Positions 6,051 to 11,827 of a stretch of 11,827 nt of DNA are shown piece after piece. A program made the position numbers and the translations under genes. The DNA comes from an uncultured Nitrospirota bacterium (GTDB taxonomy: Bacteria; Nitrospinota; Nitrospinia; SZUA-224). Position 1 is the stretch's first letter. Each line of letters starts with the position of its first letter. A model generated the notes under the pieces. That model was not told the origin of the DNA and made no database searches. It was given only the letters and a program-made list of their open reading frames with translations. The stretch is from positions 1 to 11,827 of the forward strand of contig CAJVYE010000012.1 in the NCBI GenBank assembly GCA_913009285.1, in the 5' to 3' direction.

Positions 6051-7544
6051 GTGAAAATAACAATCGGTAAAAAATTAACAACAGGATTTATAATAGTTAT
6101 TAGCTTATTGATCGCAATGAGTGTAATAGCATACTTATCATTAACAAAGATTAAAATGAGTACTGATATACTTCAATATTATTCTGAAAAGTTAGAACGG
6201 ACAGCAAACTTAAGATATCCTTTGCTTGAAGCACTAGTTATAAATGATTTTTTTATTGCTGGCGATTTACAGAAGAAAGACTATTTTGATTTATTATATG
6301 AAGGGGTTGAGAAAGCTATTAATGATTTTAATGAAGTAGAACTTGACGAAGAGGAAAATAGACTCTTCAGAAAATTAAAAACAGGATTTGCTATGGTAAA
6401 ACAGAAATCAGATGAAATAACTAATATAGCTGATATAACACAAAAGGGGTTCCTTACTCCAGAAATAAATGAATTGGTGGAAGAAGTCGATTCTTATGCA
6501 GTTATTGTAATTGATAGCATGGAAGAACTTCATGATTTGATCAAGAAAAGGTTGAATGAGGTCACAACAGAGGCAGAAGAGATAAAGAAAAGGGGGATCA
6601 AGGTTACAGTTATGATTTCAATAATAACTATTATTCTGGGAGCCGGGATTGCTTTTGTCCTGACTATGAATATTACTAATCCTATCCAATCTCTAGTATT
6701 AGCTACCAACAGAATTGCAAGGGGAGATTTTGATTATCGCTCTGATATAAGAAGTGGGGATGAACTGGAAGATCTGGCGCATGAGTTTAATGATATGGCC
6801 AAAAAGCTCAAAATATCTTATTCTCATCTGGAAGAAAAAACCCGCGAATTAGAACAGAAAAATAAGGAGATAGAGAGTCTGGTTTCTATGGTCTCCCATG
6901 ATCTTAAGACACCTCTTATCTCAATAGGTGGATTTGCTTCCCTATTGGAGAAGACTACGAAGGATTTTATTTCCCCCAAGAGTAAGAATTTTCTCGACCT
7001 TATAAAGAAAAACACCAGAAGAATGGAGGTCTTAATACAGGATATCTTAAAGCTATCCAGTATTAGCAATCTAATTGAGTTTTCTGAAAATATAAATAGC
7101 AAGGATATAGTTAATGAGGCTATCAATATCTTTCAAGTCGAATTAAATGAGAAGAGGATAAAGTTAAAGGTTGATGATGACCTGCCTGGAATCTACTGCG
7201 ATAGCAAATGGATTGGTCATGTCTTTACTAATCTTATAAATAATGCTATTAAATTTATGGGAAATAACCCATCTCCCCGGATTAAGATCGGCTATAAAGA
7301 AAATGAAGATTTTTATCAATTTTATGTTGAAGACAATGGAATCGGGCTTAAAAAAGAATTTAAAGAGAAGATATTTGATCCCTTTCAACGGATTCATACA
7401 GAAAAAAATATTGAAGGATCTGGCATGGGATTGGCAATTGTTAAGAAAATTGTCGAGATCCATGGTGGGAAGGTATGGGTAGAGAGTGAAGAAGGCAAAG
7501 GGAGTATCTTTTATTTTACATTGCCAAAGAAAAGGTATAGATAG
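6051..7544 (+). CDS. Membrane sensor histidine kinase
   Basis: This 497-residue sensor kinase autophosphorylates on His283 and passes phosphate to an unknown response regulator. Order: membrane segment 1 (about 10-30), a mostly helical extracytoplasmic sensor (about 31-184, resembling four-helix-bundle sensors), membrane segment 2 (about 185-205), HAMP (about 206-258), a coiled coil (about 259-276), HisKA with SHDLKTP (282-288), and HATPase_c. The ATPase has the N-box NLINNAIKF (394-402), G1 DNGIG (428-432), FDPFQR (442-447), and G2 GSGMGLAIV (456-464). All catalytic motifs are intact. The start is GTG 6051, with TAAGGA (6037-6042) 8 bases upstream. No response regulator is adjacent, so it is an orphan kinase here. 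Cotranscription with the exported protein suggests that protein may modulate its sensor domain (inference). Confidence 0.93.
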   Translation: MKITIGKKLTTGFIIVISLLIAMSVIAYLSLTKIKMSTDILQYYSEKLERTANLRYPLLEALVINDFFIAGDLQKKDYFDLLYEGVEKAINDFNEVELDEEENRLFRKLKTGFAMVKQKSDEITNIADITQKGFLTPEINELVEEVDSYAVIVIDSMEELHDLIKKRLNEVTTEAEEIKKRGIKVTVMISIITIILGAGIAFVLTMNITNPIQSLVLATNRIARGDFDYRSDIRSGDELEDLAHEFNDMAKKLKISYSHLEEKTRELEQKNKEIESLVSMVSHDLKTPLISIGGFASLLEKTTKDFISPKSKNFLDLIKKNTRRMEVLIQDILKLSSISNLIEFSENINSKDIVNEAINIFQVELNEKRIKLKVDDDLPGIYCDSKWIGHVFTNLINNAIKFMGNNPSPRIKIGYKENEDFYQFYVEDNGIGLKKEFKEKIFDPFQRIHTEKNIEGSGMGLAIVKKIVEIHGGKVWVESEEGKGSIFYFTLPKKRYR

Positions 7545-7545
7545 G

Positions 7546-7557
7546 GTCCAGAGTATA
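7546..7557. repeat. Solo 12-bp end of repeat element A
   Basis: GTCCAGAGTATA is identical to the outer 12 bases of element A's right arm (443-454). It fills nearly all of the 14 bases between the kinase stop (TAG 7542-7544) and the convergent epimerase stop (7559-7561). A given 12-mer is expected far less than once in a window this size, but a coincidence cannot be excluded. Confidence 0.5.
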
Positions 7558-7558
7558 G

Positions 7559-8002
7559 TTAGGATAGATGCTGGCAGAGCTCTATCAGTATACCACCAGT
7601 ACTTTTTGGATCTAAAAATGCAATGAGTGTGTTGCGTGACCCCTTTCGAAGCTCTTTATCTATAGGTTTAATACCTCTTTTTTTTAAGATGGTAAGTAAG
7701 GAGTGAATATCATCTACTTCAAATGAGATGTGGTGAAAACCATCTCCCCTCTTTTTTAGGAAACGGCTGATCCCTGTTGAGGGATCAGTAGGCTCAATCA
7801 ATTCTATACCGGAATCACCGGCAAATAGATGTGCTACCTTAACACCATAGCTTGAGATATCCTCAATCTCTCCTCCATCCATCCCAAAGGAGGATTTATA
7901 GATATCCATTGCTGCCATGATATCTTTGACTACTATCCCGATATGGTCTATTCCTTTAATTTTCGATTTTCGATTTTCAATTTTCAATTTATTATTTTTC
8001 AT
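7559..8002 (-). CDS. Methylmalonyl-CoA epimerase-like VOC protein
   Basis: Methylmalonyl-CoA epimerases interconvert (R)- and (S)-methylmalonyl-CoA in propionate metabolism. The 147-residue product is of family length. It has two VOC modules: DHIGIVVKD (19-27), GIELIEPTDP (65-74), GFHHISFEV (88-96), and FLDPKSTGGILIEL (129-142). Metal ligands His20, His90 or His91, and Glu141 are present. The fourth ligand, usually a Gln in an E-Q-[GK]-V context, appears to be Tyr52 (SSYGV), so activity or substrate may differ. ATG 8002 is preferred; AGGAAAGAG lies upstream at 8020-8012. An in-frame start at 8068 would read through a palindrome. Residues 5-16 (KLKIENRKSKIK) are encoded by a heptamer repeat and are probably not part of the fold. 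No mutase gene is adjacent. Its stop faces the kinase stop. Confidence 0.85.
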   Translation of the reverse strand: MKNNKLKIENRKSKIKGIDHIGIVVKDIMAAMDIYKSSFGMDGGEIEDISSYGVKVAHLFAGDSGIELIEPTDPSTGISRFLKKRGDGFHHISFEVDDIHSLLTILKKRGIKPIDKELRKGSRNTLIAFLDPKSTGGILIELCQHLS

Positions 8003-8044
8003 GAAAAATATCTCTTTCCTTTGAAAATACCCTTTCAACCTCTC

Positions 8045-8070
8045 GCATGGACAAACAAGTTTGTCCATGC
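8045..8070. repeat. Perfect 26-bp palindrome
   Basis: GCATGGACAAAC (8045-8056) and GTTTGTCCATGC (8059-8070) are perfect inverted copies around AA. It lies upstream of the epimerase start at 8002, so it could be an operator for a dimeric regulator, a transcript hairpin, or part of the surrounding repeat structure. It is not followed by a T-run. Confidence 0.75.
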
Positions 8071-8088
8071 CACCCAGCTAACTCTTCA

Positions 8089-8160
8089 GGAGTGACAGCG
8101 CTTGCGCTGTTATTATGTTTATTCTGCAATCTACCAGGACAGCACAAGCGCTGTCACTCC
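8089..8160. repeat. 72-bp hairpin element with self-complementary arm
   Basis: GGAGTGACAGCGCTTG (8089-8104) is perfectly mirrored at 8145-8160. With one mismatch the pairing extends to 22 bp (to 8110 and from 8139). The left arm also folds on itself: ACAGCGC TT GCGCTGT (8095-8110). The GC-rich stem stands out in AT-rich sequence and looks like a REP-type extragenic repeat inserted in the gap. Confidence 0.75.
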
Positions 8161-8215
8161 GAAAAATTTCGTCTCCTTCTTTAAATCGAAAATCGACATT
8201 CGAAAATCGAAAATA

Positions 8216-8255
8216 AAAGGGATTTTAATTCCCCTTTATGCCGACTTATCGGCAT
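8216..8255 (-). terminator. Possible terminator of the polA-PHP operon
   Basis: On the minus strand two hairpins follow in order. ATGCCGA/TCGGCAT (8255-8249 with 8244-8238, 4-base loop) contains the PHP stop codon. Then comes AAAGGG/CCCTTT (8237-8232 with 8221-8216), followed by TATTTTC. The second stem plus T-rich tail is intrinsic-terminator-like but weak, and its distal half belongs to the heptamer inverted repeat. Confidence 0.4.
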
Positions 8256-9100
8256 GAGCGTTTCTCCTTCATCCTCTCCAAAAAGGTATATCCGATATTC
8301 AGGTTGTTATCTATACCGCTCCCTATAACTATTTCAGGTTTGATCTCACCGTGGAAATCAGAACCGCCAGTTATTAACAGATCGAGTTCATTACTGATTT
8401 TGACAAGATTCTCTGTTTGTTTCTGGGTATGTGTACTATAATATGTCTCTATCCCCATAAGACCTAATGATTTAAGTCCTGATATCGTCTTCTTCAGATT
8501 CATATAGTCTGATATATAAAGGTAGGGGGGGTGGGCAAGGACAGGGATACCGCCTGTATTAAGGATCAATCCTATTGCATCCTCTGTATTGAATCTTCCC
8601 TTTTCTGCATACGCAGGTTTTCCCTTGCCAAGGAATCTATCAAATGCCTCATTAAAATCCTTTACAAACCCCTTCCTCTGGAGTATCTGGGCAAAGTGGG
8701 GGCGACCCACCTGACCATCAGCAATAGACTTAACTTCATCATAGGTTATCTTCATCCCAAGCTCATTCAATTTCTTAACGATCCTTGTATTCCTGGTATC
8801 CCTTTCAGACTGGAGAAAGGCCAATTTTTCTAGAAGGGTTGAATCACGGTAATCGATATAATAACCCAACATATGCATAGTACCGCTATTAAAGTCAACA
8901 CTTATCTCTATCCCCGGCACTATCTCTACACCGTATTTATCCCCAGCTTGCATCGCCTCTTCTATGCCGCTCACATTATCATGATCTGTGATCGCCACTG
9001 CAGAGAGCCCGAGTGATGATGCAAGCCTCACCAGTTCTTCAGGGCTACTCGAACCATCAGATGCAGTTGTATGTGTATGAAGATCTATTATTCTTTTCAT
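8246..9100 (-). CDS. PHP-domain phosphoesterase (RNase AM/TrpH-like)
   Basis: This is a cytoplasmic metal-dependent phosphoesterase of the YciV/TrpH group, whose studied members hydrolyse nucleoside 3',5'-bisphosphates and short RNA 5' ends. The 284-residue product matches the family length. PHP motifs are in order: DLHTHTTASDG (His8, His10, Asp15), ITDHD (Asp39, His40), PGIEIS (Glu65), His76, GRPHFA, LAHPP, and GGSDFHG near the C-terminus, so the trinuclear metal site looks intact. An inserted helical segment between the metal motifs is usual in this group. The start ATG 9100 has GAGGA about 6 bases upstream. The gap from the polA stop is only 17 bases, so it is probably cotranscribed with polA. 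The stop codon lies in a small hairpin. The exact substrate is inferred from family only. Confidence 0.88.
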   Translation of the reverse strand: MKRIIDLHTHTTASDGSSSPEELVRLASSLGLSAVAITDHDNVSGIEEAMQAGDKYGVEIVPGIEISVDFNSGTMHMLGYYIDYRDSTLLEKLAFLQSERDTRNTRIVKKLNELGMKITYDEVKSIADGQVGRPHFAQILQRKGFVKDFNEAFDRFLGKGKPAYAEKGRFNTEDAIGLILNTGGIPVLAHPPYLYISDYMNLKKTISGLKSLGLMGIETYYSTHTQKQTENLVKISNELDLLITGGSDFHGEIKPEIVIGSGIDNNLNIGYTFLERMKEKRSCR

Positions 9101-9117
9101 ATTTTTCCTCTTTCGTA

Positions 9118-11727
9118 TTAATGCGCTTCATTCCAATTGTCACCCCAATTTATATCAACAGTTACCGGGATAGAAAGCTCCATTACCCCTTCCATCTCCT
9201 CCCTTACAAGTTTTATCATGATCTCCTTTTCATCTATAGGTACCTCAAAGACCAGTTCATCATGCACCTGGAGTATCATCTTTGATCTTAAACCCTCCCT
9301 CTTCATCCTCCTCGAGATATTTATCATAGCCATCTTTATGAGATCCGCTGCCGAGCCCTGGATAGGGGTATTTATGGCAGTCCTCTCTGCAAACTCCTTT
9401 ACCTGCCTGCTTTTGCTCTCCAGGTCAGGGAGATACCTCCTCCGCTGAAGGAGTGTTGTCACGTAACCATTTTCATATGCCTCTTTGATAGTCCTGTCTA
9501 TATATTCCTTCACCTTCCTATAAAGGGAAAAATATCTTTCTATGAATTCCCTGGCCTTTTTTTGTGATATCCCCAAATCCCTGGATAATCCGTAAGGGCT
9601 TATACCATATATAATACCAAAATTTACAGCCTTTGCAATTCTCCTCATCTCAGGTGTGATCATCTCAGGGAACACACCGAAGACCTCTACAGCAGTCCTG
9701 GTGTGTATATCTTCACCCTTTTTGAAGGCCTCTGTTAGAACCTCATCCCCTGAGACATGTGCAAGTATACGGAGTTCTATCTGTGAATAGTCGGCTGAGA
9801 CAATAATCCACCCTGATTCAGCGATAAATCCCTTTCGTATTTCACGGCCGATCTCTGTCTTTATAGGGATGTTTTGCAGATTGGGATTACTGCTGCTCAG
9901 TCTACCTGTTGCTGTTACAGTCTGATTAAAAGATGCATGTATCCGCTTGCTGGAGGGATTTATCATTGCAGGAAGGGCATCGACATATGTCGATTTTAAC
10001 TTCATAAGCTGTCGACAGGCAAGTATATCTGCTGGCAGATCATGTTGGATCGCCAATTCCTCTAGCACCTTTACATCTGTAGAATATCCTGTCTTTGTTC
10101 TCTTTATAGGCTTTAACCTTAGTTTGTCAAAGAGTATTGTGGCGAGTTGTTTGGGTGATTTTATGTTAAACTCCTCCCCAGCTATAGTATATATCCTTGA
10201 AACATATTGATTTATGTCCCTCTCCAGGCGGGTTGACATTTCTTTCATAAAATCCTTATCAATCTTAACGCCATTTATCTCTATCTCTGCAAGTACATCT
10301 ATTAAAGGGAGTTCCACCTCATGATATAGCCTTGCTACGCCATTCTTTTCTAGTACTGGTGATAGGATATTTGTTAATTTAAAGGTGATGTCTGCATCCT
10401 CGCAGGAATAGTTGGCCGCATCCTGGATATCAACCTCTTGAAAACCGATCTCCTTGGCCCCTTTCCCTGCCACCTCGCTATATGAGGTCATTCGGTAATT
10501 GAGGTGCTCTAAGGCAATATCCTCCAGGTTATGGTTATGCTTGGAGGGATTTATGAGGTATGAAGCAATCATACTATCGAATGCGATCCCCTTCAGGTGT
10601 ATTCCAGCCAAGGAAAGGACGATTATGTCATACTTTATATTCTGTCCATACTTCTCTATCTTACTGTCCTCAAGGATTGGTTTTAGCATTGATAGCACAT
10701 AATCACTGTCAAGTTGTTCGGGGACCCCTTGATAGTTGTGTCTGATAGGGATATAGAATGCCTCATTCTCTTTCAATGATATAGAGATACCCACTATTGT
10801 CGCCCTCACAGGCTCTTTATGTGTAGTCTCGAGATCAATGCTAAAGCCCTTTGTCATCTTTAATCTTTCTATCAGTCCTTCGAAATCCTCTCTTTTAAAA
10901 ATAATCTTGTAGTCTTTGTCAGATACATCCTCCTGTGGCGTCAGTTCTTTAAGGAGGCTGGCAAATTCCAGCTCCTTTAAGAGTCTGATCACCCTATCCT
11001 GCTCTATCCCTCTTTTCTTTAACTCATCTATATTGATATCTATATCCATATCGGTTACGAGGGTACTGAGCCTCCGGCTCAGTCGTGCCTGATCTTTATA
11101 CCTTAACAATTTTTCCTTAATCCTGGCGTTATCTACCTTTTCAGCATTAGCAAGGAGGGTCTCTATATCTCCAAACTTCTTTATCAGGGCTGTTGCTGTC
11201 TTGGGTCCTATTCCTGGAACCCCGGGGATATTATCAGATGTGTCACCCATCAGGGCCATAACCTCTACTACCCTTTTTGGCTCTACCCCGAATTTTTCTA
11301 TAACCTCCTTCTCCCCGAATAGCCTATTCTTAAGTGTATCTAACATCTTCACATTTGGGGAAATCAACTGCATTAGATCCTTATCCCCACTTACAATGGT
11401 CACCTGATATCCCTCCCTCTCTGCCCTCTTTGTAATTGTCCCTATGATATCATCCGCCTCATATCCTTCTATCTGTAAGGCAGGTATATTAAATGCCTTA
11501 ACAAGATCGTGGATGTATGGGATCTGGGGGACAAGATCGTCTGGCATGGAAGGACGATGGGCCTTATACGCAGCATATTCCTCTTCCCTGAAGGTCTTCC
11601 CTTTTGCGTCAAATACAATAGCGAGGTAATCCGGGCCTTCCTCCCTGAGTATCTTTAAAAGCATGATAGCGAAGCCGTAGATCGCATTAGTTGGGAGACC
11701 CTTTGAGTTAGACAAATACTGTCTTAT
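9118..11727 (-). CDS. polA: DNA polymerase I (5' end missing)
   Basis: It carries out gap filling and primer removal in replication and repair. 869 genuine codons are present, and about 20 N-terminal residues, including the first active-site Asp of the 5' nuclease, are lost at the contig end. Numbering here counts the first genuine residue (Ile) as 6. The 5' nuclease has EADD (95-98), SGDKD (118-122), GDTSDN (166-171), and the helix-hairpin-helix GVPGIGPKTA (174-183). The proofreading domain keeps Asp303/Glu305, Asp372, and Tyr445/Asp449, so it should be active. The polymerase domain has motif A DYSQIELR (651-658), motif B RRIAKAVNFGIIYG (700-713, with Phe708 at the ddNTP-discriminating position), and motif C HDE (827-829). 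A GTG within the adapter would give a false start with residues MLFRS. PHP follows 17 bases downstream. Confidence 0.97.
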   Translation of the reverse strand: MRQYLSNSKGLPTNAIYGFAIMLLKILREEGPDYLAIVFDAKGKTFREEEYAAYKAHRPSMPDDLVPQIPYIHDLVKAFNIPALQIEGYEADDIIGTITKRAEREGYQVTIVSGDKDLMQLISPNVKMLDTLKNRLFGEKEVIEKFGVEPKRVVEVMALMGDTSDNIPGVPGIGPKTATALIKKFGDIETLLANAEKVDNARIKEKLLRYKDQARLSRRLSTLVTDMDIDINIDELKKRGIEQDRVIRLLKELEFASLLKELTPQEDVSDKDYKIIFKREDFEGLIERLKMTKGFSIDLETTHKEPVRATIVGISISLKENEAFYIPIRHNYQGVPEQLDSDYVLSMLKPILEDSKIEKYGQNIKYDIIVLSLAGIHLKGIAFDSMIASYLINPSKHNHNLEDIALEHLNYRMTSYSEVAGKGAKEIGFQEVDIQDAANYSCEDADITFKLTNILSPVLEKNGVARLYHEVELPLIDVLAEIEINGVKIDKDFMKEMSTRLERDINQYVSRIYTIAGEEFNIKSPKQLATILFDKLRLKPIKRTKTGYSTDVKVLEELAIQHDLPADILACRQLMKLKSTYVDALPAMINPSSKRIHASFNQTVTATGRLSSSNPNLQNIPIKTEIGREIRKGFIAESGWIIVSADYSQIELRILAHVSGDEVLTEAFKKGEDIHTRTAVEVFGVFPEMITPEMRRIAKAVNFGIIYGISPYGLSRDLGISQKKAREFIERYFSLYRKVKEYIDRTIKEAYENGYVTTLLQRRRYLPDLESKSRQVKEFAERTAINTPIQGSAADLIKMAMINISRRMKREGLRSKMILQVHDELVFEVPIDEKEIMIKLVREEMEGVMELSIPVTVDINWGDNWNEAH

Positions 11728-11827
11728 AGATCGGAAGAGCACACGTCTGAACTCCAGTCACATTCCTTTATCTCGTATGCCGTCTTCTGCTTGAAAAAAA
11801 AAAAAACCAACACATGTACAACCAGAC
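11728..11827. other. Illumina TruSeq adapter, poly-A and read noise (artefact)
   Basis: AGATCGGAAGAGC begins at 11728 and the TruSeq read-1 adapter continues to 11761. Index ATTCCT (index 27) is at 11762-11767, then TT, then the P7 flow-cell sequence to 11793. Thirteen A's (11794-11806) and 21 noise bases follow. This is read-through of a short library insert left in the assembly, so nothing after 11727 is genomic. Confidence 0.98.

Larger units (their letters stand above)
7953..8220. repeat. Nested inverted-repeat structure with heptamer arms
   Basis: The arms 7953-7991 and 8182-8220 are inverted copies matching at 34 of 39 positions. Each is a heptamer array: ATTTTCG/ATTTTCA four times at 7959-7986, and AAATCGA-type units five times at 8183-8217 (third and last units variant). 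Between the arms are two further palindromes (8045-8070 and 8089-8160). The left arm is inside the epimerase coding sequence, and the right arm reaches the terminator-like stem of the upstream PHP gene. Its unit composition resembles the heptanucleotide STRR repeats known from filamentous cyanobacteria, though with a different sequence. Confidence 0.75.

Noticed and set aside
8003..8068. N-terminal extension of the epimerase starting at 8068
   Set aside because: It would read through the perfect palindrome and adds a Cys/Lys-rich segment without family support; ATG 8002 has a purine-rich stretch upstream.
8183..8217. Heptamer arrays as a CRISPR array
   Set aside because: Units are only 7 bp, adjoining with no spacers, and there are no cas genes.
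11740..11742. GTG as the native polA start
   Set aside because: It lies inside the Illumina adapter.

Overview
The window is an AT-rich stretch (my estimate is under 40% G+C) of a bacterial chromosome. Genes are short operons in alternating orientation, separated by unusual repeat-rich gaps. Full dTDP-rhamnose enzymes, a signal-peptide protein and two-transmembrane sensors fit a Gram-negative-type, probably uncultured bacterium. A Desulfobacterota/Nitrospirota-like or candidate-phylum origin is a guess; no marker here fixes it. The last 100 bases are not genomic: from 11728 on the sequence is an Illumina TruSeq adapter with index 27, a poly-A tail and read noise. Real sequence ends at about 11727, inside polA.

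Layout: (1) 1-123, the 3' end of an unidentified plus-strand gene. (2) 124-457, a gene-free gap holding a 188-bp near-palindrome. (3) 458-1178 (-), an ABC-transporter ATPase split by a frameshift. (4) About 1217-1339, a second long palindrome. (5) 1369-3224 (+), rfbB-rfbD, two steps of dTDP-L-rhamnose synthesis. (6) 3241-4776 (-), a membrane GAF-domain class III adenylate cyclase. (7) 4783-5398, a 616-bp gap with two divergent promoter candidates and a possible decayed dehydrogenase remnant. (8) 5399-7544 (+), an exported protein resembling a degenerate FMN-binding domain, followed by a histidine kinase with no response regulator beside it. (9) 7559-8002 (-), a methylmalonyl-CoA epimerase-like VOC protein. 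(10) 7953-8220, a nested inverted-repeat structure built from heptamers and palindromes. (11) 8246-11727 (-), polA followed by a PHP-domain phosphoesterase, probably one operon.

Functional themes: cell-surface sugar supply (rfbBD), signalling (cyclase, exported protein, kinase), and nucleic-acid metabolism (polA with a PHP phosphatase). The cyclase and the exported protein/kinase pair are divergently transcribed from one gap, so they may be co-regulated; that is inference.

The most unusual signal is the repeats. Long palindromes and 7-bp tandem repeats sit at gene ends, and several supply stop codons or terminal codons of the neighbouring genes. A 12-bp end of the first palindrome recurs alone in the 14-bp space between two convergent stop codons. 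I saw no tRNA, rRNA, CRISPR array or insertion-sequence transposase.
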